From the NCBI RefSeq assembly GCF_002727185.1, contig NZ_NIZW01000013.1, positions 62,001 to 126,000 of the forward strand: a stretch of 64,000 bases of DNA, written 5' to 3'. Within the stretch, counting starts at the first letter, position 1; each line of letters opens with the position of its first letter. Below the pieces are notes generated by a model, which did not search any database, was not told where the DNA came from, and saw only the letters and a program-made list of their open reading frames with translations. Made by a program: the position numbers and the translations under genes. Below, piece after piece: positions 26,984-36,997 of the stretch. Origin of the DNA: Rhodopirellula bahusiensis (GTDB lineage: Bacteria > Planctomycetota > Planctomycetia > Pirellulales > Pirellulaceae).

Positions 26984-28363
26984 TCACTTCGATCCAACTG
27001 CAAACTGATAAGTTGCCAGGACGGGGTCGTCTGAACCCAGAAACTCGCCCACGGTCGTGGAGGTGGTTTGCGGTAGATCGCAGGTCATGAAGAAGTCGGT
27101 GGGTGAGTTGCTTCCGAAGATGAATCGTTCGCCCAATTCTTCCATTCCGTCGGTGAATTTCTTGATGTCCGGTGAAGGCACCGTTCCCTCGACCACGTTT
27201 TCCCGAACCAAGTCACACCAGACCAGGCTGTTGGGGTGCTGAAGGAGCGACGCGATATCACTTAAAATTTGTTGGTTCTCCTCGCGAGTGAAATACATCG
27301 AGCAACCTTCGAAAACAACTGCGGTGGGTCGCTTTGGATCGAAGTCCGGATTCTGCAGCAAGAGTTGCGATATCTTGTCGACTTTGAAATCCGCGGACAT
27401 CGAATGTCGATTCACATCTTCAGTCGACTCCATTTCCGAGATGACTCGGTCCCGCTCTTCCAACATCTCGGGCAAATCCAACTCAAAGAACGTCGGCGTT
27501 CCCAGTTCCTCGTTCATTCGAAACGGTCGCATGTCCAAACCGACGCCAAGGATGACAACCTGCTCAAGTGCTTCGACACTGCGGAGTGTTTCGTCGATGT
27601 GTCGGGTCCGTGCGAGCACCATGTCCTTCAATTGTGGCAAGACGCCGTTGAGTCGATTGGCAAGCAATTCACCGTGAGGTCCCGCCGCCTGGCGTTCATG
27701 GCTCTGATCAACACGAATGTTCTTGCTCTCCGAAGATGCTCTCAATCCCGCGATCATGCGAGCCGAGGCTTTGAGCTTTTGTTTAAAGATTGGAGAGATG
27801 CGCGGGTTGGATTTGGTCGGTTTCAGCTGAATTGACGGTTGTGCGAAATATCGCATCTCCGCCTCGGCAACCAGTTCCCCGTTCGAGGTAAAGATCACAG
27901 GCAATGTCACCAAGACGCGTTTGCCGTTGAAGTATCGCTGCTGGACCGTTCTAGCGATATTCGCGGGAATGTCACAGGTTGCGGTCAGGTGACCGGTGCT
28001 GGGGTTGCGGTACTTCACGTCCATCGCGGCCAACCACAAAGAAGCCGAGTCTTCGTCGTTGCAGCGATGAATTCCGGCAAGTGGGACGCCACGCAAGAGC
28101 GTCGTCAGTGCAAGGCCGCCGGTATAATCGGCAGACAATGAAATCAAAGCCGCCTGATGAGTTCCATGTTGATTGGTGGATGCCTTTGTCAGTGGCAGAA
28201 CGGATTCACAGGATCCTTCCGTCACCGAGGTCACTTTCCATTGAACGGCTTTGAGAACAGGGATGGCATTGTGCAAGAGCTCCGTCATCAGCTCTGGGTT
28301 CACTCGTTGCTCGTAGTCTTCTTCCCAGCTAACTGCTGGCTTTCCATCCACTGATGTAAGCAT
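26984..28363 (-). CDS. Fusion of YiiD-C/DUF4442-type thioesterase domain and leucine-carboxyl-methyltransferase-like domain
   Basis: 459 residues, two domains. About 20-175 (LLHNAIPVLKAVQWKVT, NQHGTHQAALISLSADYTGGLALTTLL, VKYRNPSTGHLTATCDIP) has the hot-dog fold pattern of YiiD-C or DUF4442 thioesterases. About 215-455 is a SAM-dependent methyltransferase of the LCM type: VVILGVGLDMRPFR for SAM, FFELDLPEMLEERDRV, and AVVFEGCSMYFTREENQQIL. The family methylates carboxyl groups and occurs in polyketide and lipid pathways. A single chain that holds an acyl-thioester domain and a carboxyl methyltransferase suggests making a methyl ester from an acyl group, but this is inference. It diverges from the giant kinase. 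Confidence 0.87.
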   Translation of the reverse strand: MLTSVDGKPAVSWEEDYEQRVNPELMTELLHNAIPVLKAVQWKVTSVTEGSCESVLPLTKASTNQHGTHQAALISLSADYTGGLALTTLLRGVPLAGIHRCNDEDSASLWLAAMDVKYRNPSTGHLTATCDIPANIARTVQQRYFNGKRVLVTLPVIFTSNGELVAEAEMRYFAQPSIQLKPTKSNPRISPIFKQKLKASARMIAGLRASSESKNIRVDQSHERQAAGPHGELLANRLNGVLPQLKDMVLARTRHIDETLRSVEALEQVVILGVGLDMRPFRMNEELGTPTFFELDLPEMLEERDRVISEMESTEDVNRHSMSADFKVDKISQLLLQNPDFDPKRPTAVVFEGCSMYFTREENQQILSDIASLLQHPNSLVWCDLVRENVVEGTVPSPDIKKFTDGMEELGERFIFGSNSPTDFFMTCDLPQTTSTTVGEFLGSDDPVLATYQFAVGSK

Positions 28364-28509
28364 GTTCTCTCCAAGTGAGCCTACTGGAAAAGCAAGAACG
28401 CGTGTTCACCTAAGAACACTGGATCCATTTCAGTTCGAATGAATCGGGAACTCTACCAAACGTTCTTTTTGGTTGGCTCGCATCCAAATATCGTAGCGAC
28501 GAGATGGTT

Positions 28510-28522
28510 ATACCAATGGTAT
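28510..28522. promoter_or_regulatory. 13-base palindrome in a divergent promoter region
   Basis: ATACCA and TGGTAT flank one A in the 271-base space between the divergent thioesterase-methyltransferase and hybrid-kinase genes. It lies 125 bases upstream of the kinase frame's first start and about 147 bases from the other start. It could be a regulator site; nothing else in the gap stands out. Confidence 0.3.
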
Positions 28523-28634
28523 GGACACTATTGAGAGAATTGCAAAAGTCAACTGAAATTATCTGCTCATTTCGGTTGTTCAATGAGAGTGACACTGATC
28601 GGCGCGGTACTGTTGCGAGGGCAAAGTTTAGCCA

Positions 28635-31600
28635 TTGCGCAAGAACGATCGACTGCCCACAGAGGCTGCAGTGACCAAGGCCCCGAGGTCGTGTTCGCTT
28701 CTTTGTAGTGACGCTTTCACGAATCCAATCGAGGCGAATGTGAGTTCCCTTCCCACCAACGTTTCTGACGCAGCAAACACTCAGCGGTACAACGTTCAAA
28801 AGAAGTTGTCCAATGCGTCCGTTGTGGCCTGTTTCTCCGCGATTGACACAACAACAGGCGGAAGGGTCATCATCCGAGAGGTGCCGAAGGTCTTCTTTCA
28901 GGAACGCGGATTTCATCGCTTCAGGACTGAGTCGCGACTGACGTCCGGCATCCACTGCGAGACCTATTCGCGGCCAATTGACTTCATGGTCGGTGAGACA
29001 CACTTGCGAGTGGTCTATCCGTATGTCGAAGGGACCAGTCTCGCGCGGCGTTTTCGCAATCGCCCTTTGACTGCAACCGAAGCGATGTTTCTCGCAAAAG
29101 ATTTGTTCGAGGCGCTCGAGCAGATCCATCAGATTGGTTGTATTCACCGAGATATACGCCCGTCCAATATTATAGTCCGAGAGGATGGGCGCTCGGTCCT
29201 ATGTGGCTATGTACCTTTGTGGTGTCCCGAGCTCTTTGGCAAGGATGATTTGCTGGCTCGCGAATGCGCCACCTATACGTCTCCTGAGTTGTCCGGCATT
29301 ATCGATCATGATATCAGCGAGACATCGGATCTGTATTCCGTCGGACATGTTTTGTATGCGGCATTGACGGGGAACCCGGCATTTGCGGGTGATGTAAGCG
29401 AGATTCTGTATCGGCATATGACGGCCGATCCTGACAGCGGTTGCTACCCGGACGAAACGCCTTCCGTTGTGATCGCGTTGGTGGAGAAGCTCATCCACAA
29501 AGAGCCTCGAGATCGCTATCAAAGTGCTTCGGCTGTTCTGGATGATGTTAAAACCGTCCTTCATCAATTGAACTCGGGGGGATCAACCGAAGACTTCGTG
29601 ATCGGAAATACTGACAAGCGTACCGTCTTAATTGACCCAGCGTTTGTCGGGCGGGACGAGCATGTCCGTACTCTCGACGAGTCACTGGATTGCGTTCTGG
29701 ATGGTCGTTCGGAGCGAGTTTTGCTGCGAAGCGAATCGGGGATGGGCAAGACCCGTTTGCTGAATGAAGTGTCTCGATTGGCATCAAGAAAGCGATTCTT
29801 GGTTCTTCGAGGACGTTCGCTACCGGATGCAAATCAGCAGCCATCGGCGATCTGGCTGCAAGCAATGGAGCAATTGGTCAAACATCTGACCAATGACGCT
29901 GACATGCTTCAGCGAACCCGCGAGAGGATGGAGCCCTATCGGCAGGAAGTCACGACGGCATTGCCCGTGCTTGCAAAGGCGTTTGGCTGGAGCAATTCGA
30001 AACTTTCGGGTCCGGACGAATTCGGTCAGGGCCGGATTGTTTCGGCGTTCCGGACGTTGTTCGCTGACTTGGGGACACCTGATCTGAGTGTGATGATCAC
30101 TCTTGATGATTGTCAGTGGATGGACGACCAATCCTTTCGAATTCTTCAGGCCATCTGCGAGTACCCGGCCCGGCATCTCTTCCTGTTTGCAGTGACTCGT
30201 CCCGATGAAGGGTTGTGCACGAGGCTCAATGACGAGCTTAGTTTTCCAGTCAAACTGACACTTGGTCCGCTGACGGATCAAGCGGTCCAGCAACTGGCCG
30301 AGTCGATGGCAGGGCAACTACCGTTGGAAGCGATTGAGGTGGTGCAGCGTTTCGCGGGCGGCAGTCCATTCATGGCTTCCGCCATTGTGCGTGGTCTGGT
30401 TGAATCCAGCGCGTTGCGACCTGCCGATAAGTCTTGGGTGGTCGATGAAGTGAAGCTGTCGAGCTTTCAAGCAGCCGATGATGCCAGTGAAATTCTGGTC
30501 GATCGCCTAACTCGGCTGCCAACTGAAACTCGTGAATTGCTCACGGCGGCAGCTGTCATCGGGCGCGATTTCAATCTCGAAGTTGCTGCTGAGTTGGTTG
30601 GGATCCGTCTCGCTGACGCACACCGTGCCATTCATCCTGCGCGGGTTCAGCGTTTGGTATGGAGCCGTCCCGATCGAGTGTTGGCATTCGTGCACGACAA
30701 AATTCGCGAATCAATTCTCGAGGAATTGACGGCGGAAAAGATTCGTTCGATGCATGGGCAAATCGGCCAGTACTATGTCGAACACGAACCCCTTGAATTT
30801 TTCAAACTGGCATACCACTTCGATGCTGCGGAAATGCATGAACAGGCGCTGCCGTTCGCATTGAGAGCCGCCGAAATTGCTCGGAATAGTTTTTCGCTCG
30901 TCAGCGCAGAAGAACAATTGCGAATTGCGACACGGGCGATTTGTCACGCCGATCGTTCGAAGCAACACCTCATTCAGATGATGATGAGTGACGTGTTGAT
31001 GTTGCAAGGCGAGTATGACAAGTCAGAAACGTGGCTCGACGAGGCCTTGGAGAGCACACAAACAGAAACTCAGAACGCTCGCGTGTTGCTAAAACGGGGC
31101 GAGCTGCACTTCAAACGAGGTAGCAAGAATCTGGCGGTGGAGTGCTTTGAGGCATCCCTTCGTCAACTGCGGCAGCCTGTTTGCAACAATCGACTTTCGT
31201 TGATGGCACGCATTGTTTTGGAGGGTGCACGCCAGGTCAGGAACTCACTGCTCCCGTGCTTTGTTGGACGCCGAGGCGGACAGCCATCGGACGAGGAGCA
31301 AATGTCGCTGTCTTTGTACAGCCAAATTGCACACGCGTATTGGTACACTCGCGACAAGTACTACACCCTCTGGGCTCACTTGCGATCGATGAACGCCGCG
31401 GAACGGTTCCAACCGACACGCTATCTGGCGCAATCGTATTCCGAGCACGCTCCGGTGATGACGTTGCTACGTTGGGAAGGCCGAGGGATTGAATATGCTC
31501 GACGATCGTTGGAGATTCGCAAGGCATTCAGTGATGTTTGGGGCCAAGGCCAGACGCGAAACTTCCTTAGCATCCTGTTGCTGTCCTTTTCCCGATACGA

Positions 31601-34600
31601 GCAATGCGTCGATCAAGCCAGCCAGGCAGTGAAGATGCTCGAGCGGACCGGTGATTACTGGGAAGTGCATATTGCGCGATATCAGTTGGCCGCTTCTCTC
31701 TACCGGTTGGGACGGCACAAAGAAGCGCTCGAGCAATCGAAGATCAATTTCGAGTCCGCGGTGAAGCGCGGCGACTATCAAGCAACCGGCAACATCATTG
31801 ATGTGTGGGCTCGTTCCACCAATGGCGACATCCCGGAAGAAGTCATCGAAAGCGAGTTGTCTCGCGATTTGGCTGATTCTCAGAGAATGAGTCAGGTATT
31901 GTTGGCAAAGGGTGTTCGTGAGTTCTACCACGATCAGTTCTCTGAAGCGGCGCAGTCCTTCCTCCGAGCCATCACGGTTGCAGAACAAACTCGCGTCTCA
32001 AATACTTACGTCAGTCCCGCGTATCCTTGGTACTGCACAGCGCTTCGGCGCCAACTGGAAACATCGATTCCTCGGAACACGCAGCGTCGCAGACTTCGAG
32101 TGCGTGAATTGGGACGAGCAACGAAGGCGGCTGTCAAAGTCAGCAAACAATTCACTAACGAAATTCCCCACGCGTACCGCGAACGCGGAGCCTATCTCGC
32201 GTTGGCTGGCAAGTTGCGAGCCTCACAAGCTGCATTTCAAAAGAGTTTGCAGGTAGCAGAAGCTCAGGGTGCGATCGTTGCCCACGCGAAAACGATGATC
32301 CTGTTCGCAGAGTTTGCCGCCGAATTCGGCTGGCCTTTGGACGGGGAAGCGATCGACATCGCTCGTGGTACACTGTCGGAATTGGAGTGCAGCGACTACG
32401 ACGTCAACGAGGGCGGATCGCTTTCGTTGGTCAACCGATTCGATTCGCTGTTGGCCTCCGGACGACGAATTGCAACCAGCGTTCTGCCGGAACAGATCTA
32501 TCAAGAGGTTCGCCGAGCAGCAACGAAAATCCTTCGCGGTGAACAAGTTTTCTTGATATTGAAAGAAGACGATGAGACACTCAGCACCGTGCCAGCCGGG
32601 ATGCCATTTGACGCTTCTATCGTCCAGGAAGTGAATCGGACTCGGCAGACTGTTGTGACGGAGGTGGAAAACGCGGTCGCCAACGGGATTGCAACGACGA
32701 AGCAGGGAACATTCTTATGCAGCCCCGTGGACGTCAACGATCAAACACTCTCGTATCTCTACGTCAGCAACGAAAGATTCGCGAATCTGTATGACGAAGA
32801 TGAAATCCGAATCGCTGATTACCTGACATCCGCTGCTGGTGCTGCTTTGGAAAAGGCCAATAGCTTTCAGCAGTTGCAAGACCTGAATCTCAATCTTGAA
32901 AAGAAGGTTTTGGAGAGAACGGAATCGGTTGTACGCCACTCGAAAGAACTTGAGTTGACCGCCCAGCAGCTCACGGCGACGAAAGAGAAACTGCAGATTG
33001 CGAAGACGGCAGCCGAAGCGGCAAACCATGCGAAAAGCGAGTTTCTTGCACGGATGAGCCATGAAATCCGAACTCCGATCACCGGGATTCTGGGCTTCAC
33101 CGAATTGCTTCTCCGTGGTGTGGTCACTGATGACGTAGAACGTGAATCGCATTTGCAAACCATTCATTCGAACGGCTTCCATCTTCTGCATTTGCTGAAC
33201 GACATCCTGGATATTTCCAAGATCGAGGCCGACAAGATCGAGACGGAACGAGTTTCGTGCAACCCGAGCTGGATGGTCCAAGACGTTATCGCCTCCTTAC
33301 GTTCCAAGGCGATCGAGAAGGACATCTCACTCGAAATTCGCGTCGATAGCGATGTGCCGGAAGAAATTGTCAGTGACCCAACGCGTCTTCGTCAGATTCT
33401 GACGAACCTGACAAGCAATGCGATCAAGTTTACCAACCAAGGTGGCGTGACAATCTCGATTGCTTCGACAGGTTCAGGTGGTGTTGCCAAGAAGCTGAAT
33501 ATCGTGGTGGAAGATACCGGGATTGGAATGACAGAGGAACAGTCGGCGTTCATCTTCGAACCTTTCAAGCAAGCTGATGTCTCAACAACGCGAGAGTATG
33601 GAGGAACCGGTTTGGGGCTTTCGATCAGCAAGCGATTGACGGAAGCTTTGGACGGAACGTTGGAGGTCTCCAGTGCGAAGAATGTCGGGACGCAGATGAT
33701 TCTTGACTTCGACATCGAGTGCCCAACTGGCGTTCGGATGTTGAGTCCAGAGGAAGTGGTTTCAACGAGTAATGGTGTCAAGGAAAATCAATTCGATGAG
33801 ATTGATTTGACCGGCGTGCGTGTGCTGGTCGTTGATGATTGCGAGACCAACCGCCGGCTGTTGTCACTTCTGCTGCAAGACGCCGGTGCCGAAGTGGAAA
33901 TTCGTTGCAACGGTTGTGAAGCCGTGGACGCACTGACCAGCGAACCGTCGATGGTGGACATCGTGTTGATGGACATGCAGATGCCAGTGATGGATGGCTA
34001 CACCGCGACGGCTGCACTGCGTGAAGCCAATTACGAACCGCCGATCGTTGCACTCACCGCGAATGCGATGACAGGCGACGAGATTCGTTGTCGTGAGGCC
34101 GGGTGCACTGACTACCAGACCAAACCATTGGATCTTAACGCACTGCTTCAGTGTGTGGCCACGAACACCGTCGGTTCAGAAGATGGTGCGGAGCTGCTCG
34201 AGGCGATTGAATCGAAGGCAGGTGAGGGATCCAGTGCAATTGTCGTTCAGCACGAAGTCAACGATGAAGCAGTTTCGACCGAGTTGATTTCGCACAACGA
34301 TCAACCGGTGACCGAAGCATTGGTCGAGGCACAGGAGCCTGTGGAGGATGAACCTACGGTGGAAGCGGAAAAGATCTTTAACTACGACTGGCTACACGAG
34401 TTCGCTTGTGACTTGATCGATCAACTCGATGAGACGATGCCCAGCATCATCAACGCCTACGACCGCGGCGATTTGGAGCAAGTTGGCAAACATTTGCATC
34501 AAATTCGTGGTTCCGGCGGGACCGTCGGTTTGCTGCAACTGTCTGAAATTGCTGCACAAGGGGAATCGGCGATCGAAGTATCCGAATGGGAAACACTGCG

Positions 34601-34715
34601 AGACACGCTGAATGAGCTGCAGACCTACGTCAGTGAAGCGCTCCAGGAAAAGAGCTCGTCTTCAGACAATGCTTCAACCGATTCGCTCGACGCGTCCGTC
34701 GACATCAGTGGCTAG
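28635..34715 (+). CDS. HstK-like giant hybrid histidine kinase with N-terminal pseudokinase
   Basis: Up to 2026 residues. The start is uncertain: TTG 28635, GTG 28671 (AGAGG 5 bases before) or GTG 28740. Order: Ser/Thr-kinase-like fold about 50-320; AAA/STAND ATPase with SESGMGKT near 367 and LDDCQWMD near 493; TPR-like helices about 720-1200; GAF about 1270-1410; coiled coil; HisKA with His1476 (MSHEIRTP); HATPase with DTGIGM and GGTGLGL; receiver with Asp1780; HPt with His1955. The kinase part keeps HRDIRPSN but has Arg for the VAIK Lys and CGY for DFG, so it is likely inactive. No membrane segment is seen, so it senses in the cytosol. The HPt outlet implies a separate response regulator, not found nearby. 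Confidence 0.92.
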   Translation: MRKNDRLPTEAAVTKAPRSCSLLCSDAFTNPIEANVSSLPTNVSDAANTQRYNVQKKLSNASVVACFSAIDTTTGGRVIIREVPKVFFQERGFHRFRTESRLTSGIHCETYSRPIDFMVGETHLRVVYPYVEGTSLARRFRNRPLTATEAMFLAKDLFEALEQIHQIGCIHRDIRPSNIIVREDGRSVLCGYVPLWCPELFGKDDLLARECATYTSPELSGIIDHDISETSDLYSVGHVLYAALTGNPAFAGDVSEILYRHMTADPDSGCYPDETPSVVIALVEKLIHKEPRDRYQSASAVLDDVKTVLHQLNSGGSTEDFVIGNTDKRTVLIDPAFVGRDEHVRTLDESLDCVLDGRSERVLLRSESGMGKTRLLNEVSRLASRKRFLVLRGRSLPDANQQPSAIWLQAMEQLVKHLTNDADMLQRTRERMEPYRQEVTTALPVLAKAFGWSNSKLSGPDEFGQGRIVSAFRTLFADLGTPDLSVMITLDDCQWMDDQSFRILQAICEYPARHLFLFAVTRPDEGLCTRLNDELSFPVKLTLGPLTDQAVQQLAESMAGQLPLEAIEVVQRFAGGSPFMASAIVRGLVESSALRPADKSWVVDEVKLSSFQAADDASEILVDRLTRLPTETRELLTAAAVIGRDFNLEVAAELVGIRLADAHRAIHPARVQRLVWSRPDRVLAFVHDKIRESILEELTAEKIRSMHGQIGQYYVEHEPLEFFKLAYHFDAAEMHEQALPFALRAAEIARNSFSLVSAEEQLRIATRAICHADRSKQHLIQMMMSDVLMLQGEYDKSETWLDEALESTQTETQNARVLLKRGELHFKRGSKNLAVECFEASLRQLRQPVCNNRLSLMARIVLEGARQVRNSLLPCFVGRRGGQPSDEEQMSLSLYSQIAHAYWYTRDKYYTLWAHLRSMNAAERFQPTRYLAQSYSEHAPVMTLLRWEGRGIEYARRSLEIRKAFSDVWGQGQTRNFLSILLLSFSRYEQCVDQASQAVKMLERTGDYWEVHIARYQLAASLYRLGRHKEALEQSKINFESAVKRGDYQATGNIIDVWARSTNGDIPEEVIESELSRDLADSQRMSQVLLAKGVREFYHDQFSEAAQSFLRAITVAEQTRVSNTYVSPAYPWYCTALRRQLETSIPRNTQRRRLRVRELGRATKAAVKVSKQFTNEIPHAYRERGAYLALAGKLRASQAAFQKSLQVAEAQGAIVAHAKTMILFAEFAAEFGWPLDGEAIDIARGTLSELECSDYDVNEGGSLSLVNRFDSLLASGRRIATSVLPEQIYQEVRRAATKILRGEQVFLILKEDDETLSTVPAGMPFDASIVQEVNRTRQTVVTEVENAVANGIATTKQGTFLCSPVDVNDQTLSYLYVSNERFANLYDEDEIRIADYLTSAAGAALEKANSFQQLQDLNLNLEKKVLERTESVVRHSKELELTAQQLTATKEKLQIAKTAAEAANHAKSEFLARMSHEIRTPITGILGFTELLLRGVVTDDVERESHLQTIHSNGFHLLHLLNDILDISKIEADKIETERVSCNPSWMVQDVIASLRSKAIEKDISLEIRVDSDVPEEIVSDPTRLRQILTNLTSNAIKFTNQGGVTISIASTGSGGVAKKLNIVVEDTGIGMTEEQSAFIFEPFKQADVSTTREYGGTGLGLSISKRLTEALDGTLEVSSAKNVGTQMILDFDIECPTGVRMLSPEEVVSTSNGVKENQFDEIDLTGVRVLVVDDCETNRRLLSLLLQDAGAEVEIRCNGCEAVDALTSEPSMVDIVLMDMQMPVMDGYTATAALREANYEPPIVALTANAMTGDEIRCREAGCTDYQTKPLDLNALLQCVATNTVGSEDGAELLEAIESKAGEGSSAIVVQHEVNDEAVSTELISHNDQPVTEALVEAQEPVEDEPTVEAEKIFNYDWLHEFACDLIDQLDETMPSIINAYDRGDLEQVGKHLHQIRGSGGTVGLLQLSEIAAQGESAIEVSEWETLRDTLNELQTYVSEALQEKSSSSDNASTDSLDASVDISG

Positions 34716-34933
34716 GCCTGTATCGATACGTAGCGACAATCACTGTTCAAAGCCTCGACGATTGAGGTAGATTGTCTTCCTGATTTTGATATCGCATCCA
34801 ATCAGGCATCGATCCCATCTGCGTCTTCTGGACGGACTTGCGTCATCTGCCAAAGTTGTTCGCGAGTTCGTTGCAAGGTACACCATCTGCGTGTACTCCT
34901 TGCCCATTGCCCGAGCCGAAGGCGGAATGAAAC

Positions 34934-36997
34934 GTGAGTGTGCTGAACGACCGATCATCGTCTGCGGTCGTGTGCGAGTCGACACAACGAACCTCGCAAC
35001 GCTCGAGCGGCGGCAAGCTCAACCTATGGTTCGCGATGGTGGCACTTGCGGTAGTGCTGGGATGCAACCGTTCGAAGACCAACGTTGTCGAAACGGATGA
35101 TTCACCGGTCGTTCAAGCAGACTCCACCGCTGATACCACACGTCCAGGTGGCGACAACAGCGATACGCGAGTGACTCTGACGGCTTCACAATTGAGGCCG
35201 GTGATCGAACTGGAAGAAGGTTTTGTTGCTTCGGGAACCTGCCTGCAGTGCCACGCCGACGAACACCAATCCTGGCACGCGTCGTTTCACCGAACGATGA
35301 CACAGGTTGTCAGCATCGAGACCGCTCCGAGTGCCATCGCGGACGGAGAAGTTGTCGTTCAAGGAAAACGATACCTGTTCGAGCAAAGTGGCGATTCGTT
35401 TTTCGTGACCTACTCGGATCCGTTTCGAGGTGGCATGACGATGCGTCGTGAGCTGTTGATGATGACAGGCTCGCATCACATGCATGTGTTTTGGCATGAA
35501 TCAGACCGACACGGTACGCCAGCTCAACTCGATATCGTCTATCTGATCGAAGAAGACCGTTGGATTCCCCGTGACTCGAGTTTTCTTCAGCCTCCGGATC
35601 ATCACGCTGGGTTGGAGCTTGGGACCTGGAATCGGACATGCAGCCGGTGTCATTCAACTCACCCGCGAGAGCGTTTCAACGCTGATGCCCAGGATTGGAG
35701 CACTCGTGTTGCGGAATTTGGGATCGCCTGCGAAGCCTGTCACGGTGAAGGTCGCGGGCACGTGCTTCGACATGCCAATCCAGAGAACGATGCAGCGTTG
35801 AGTCAAGTTTTGGCGGAGTCGGGGAATGACGCCGAGACGAAGTCGGACGACTTAATCGTGAATCCCGCAAAGCTTTCCAAGCAAGCGTCAGCGGATGTTT
35901 GCGGCCAATGCCACAGCGTTTTCACGCCTGACTACGAAGTCGTCGCGTTGAGGGACTACGAGCAGAACGGCAACCCGTTCCGACCGGGAGATCTGTTGGA
36001 CGATCTCGGGTTTTCGAAGGTCGTCCGAGCGTCAGCGGAGCATCGAGAATCGGAGGCGTTTCAGCAGTGGTCCAAAATGGAAGACGTCGGCGGTGCGTTC
36101 TGGGCAGATGGAATGCCTCGGATTGCTGGGCGAGAGTACAACGGGTTGATCGAGTCGGCTTGTTTCCAGCACGGCGAGATGACTTGTTTGTCCTGCCACG
36201 AAATGCATCCGGCGACAGGGGACGACAAGGATGCAACGCCTCAATTGACTGAGTGGCGAAACGATCAGTTGGGCTCGGGCATGGCGGGTGATGACGCGTG
36301 CCTGCAGTGTCACTCGGAGATGGGCGATCAGATTGAGATGCACACGCATCACGCGGCAGGATCTCATGGCAGTCGTTGCATGAATTGCCACATGCCTCAC
36401 ACCACCTATGGATTGCTCAAGACGATTCGCAGCCACCAGATTTCCAGTCCATCGATCGCAGAGAGCCGACTCACGGACCGCGCGAATGCGTGTTCCTTGT
36501 GTCACCTCGATCGCGGCTTTGATTGGGTGTCCGGACACTTGCATGATTGGTATGGGCAGGAGATTCCAGAACGCACGAAGTCCGAGTCCGATGTTGATTT
36601 GTCGACATCCGCTTTGCACTTGCTCAGTGGCGATGCGGCTCAGCGTGCGGTGCAGGTTGCTGCGATGGGATGGAAGCCGGCCCAGGAAGCATCAGGAACT
36701 GAGTGGATGGAGCCCTATCTGCTTCTTGCGCTGAACGATCCTTACGACGCGATTCGCATTGTCGCGGAGAAGTCGCTGCGTACGCTTCCCAATCGCATTT
36801 CAGAACCAATGGATGCGATGGCACCTGTTGGGGAACGCATGGAGGCTTTCAATGACGCGATTGAAGCGATCGACGAGAGTTTGAAGATGGAGCCTAGGCC
36901 TTCGGTTCTAATCAACGAAGAAGGGCGATTCGATTTTCTGCGAGCCAGAGAGTTCCTCGAACGTAGGAACCATCGTCCGATTCATTTGCGAGAATGA
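34934..36997 (+). CDS. Octahaem c-type cytochrome lipoprotein
   Basis: 687 residues, GTG start. A long basic n-region leads to LWFAMVALAVVLGC, a lipobox with Cys44. Eight CxxCH haem sites start at residues 103, 236, 266, 323, 418, 456, 482 and 520. Between the first two is a beta-rich insert; His-rich stretches (GSHHMHVFWHESDRH, HTHHAAGSHGSRC) may give distal ligands. The last 150 residues are helical and HEAT-like. The pattern resembles cytochrome c554 and NapC/NrfB-like multihaem groups in planctomycetes. It would carry electrons at the membrane surface. The gene converges with, and overlaps by 16 bases, the first of three CRTAC1-type lipoprotein genes, which hints at a shared system. Confidence 0.9.
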   Translation: MSVLNDRSSSAVVCESTQRTSQRSSGGKLNLWFAMVALAVVLGCNRSKTNVVETDDSPVVQADSTADTTRPGGDNSDTRVTLTASQLRPVIELEEGFVASGTCLQCHADEHQSWHASFHRTMTQVVSIETAPSAIADGEVVVQGKRYLFEQSGDSFFVTYSDPFRGGMTMRRELLMMTGSHHMHVFWHESDRHGTPAQLDIVYLIEEDRWIPRDSSFLQPPDHHAGLELGTWNRTCSRCHSTHPRERFNADAQDWSTRVAEFGIACEACHGEGRGHVLRHANPENDAALSQVLAESGNDAETKSDDLIVNPAKLSKQASADVCGQCHSVFTPDYEVVALRDYEQNGNPFRPGDLLDDLGFSKVVRASAEHRESEAFQQWSKMEDVGGAFWADGMPRIAGREYNGLIESACFQHGEMTCLSCHEMHPATGDDKDATPQLTEWRNDQLGSGMAGDDACLQCHSEMGDQIEMHTHHAAGSHGSRCMNCHMPHTTYGLLKTIRSHQISSPSIAESRLTDRANACSLCHLDRGFDWVSGHLHDWYGQEIPERTKSESDVDLSTSALHLLSGDAAQRAVQVAAMGWKPAQEASGTEWMEPYLLLALNDPYDAIRIVAEKSLRTLPNRISEPMDAMAPVGERMEAFNDAIEAIDESLKMEPRPSVLINEEGRFDFLRAREFLERRNHRPIHLRE

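Noticed and set aside
28410..29147. Minus-strand frame of 245 codons
   Set aside because: Covers the promoter region and kinase-like start of the hybrid kinase; the kinase motifs on the plus strand are convincing.
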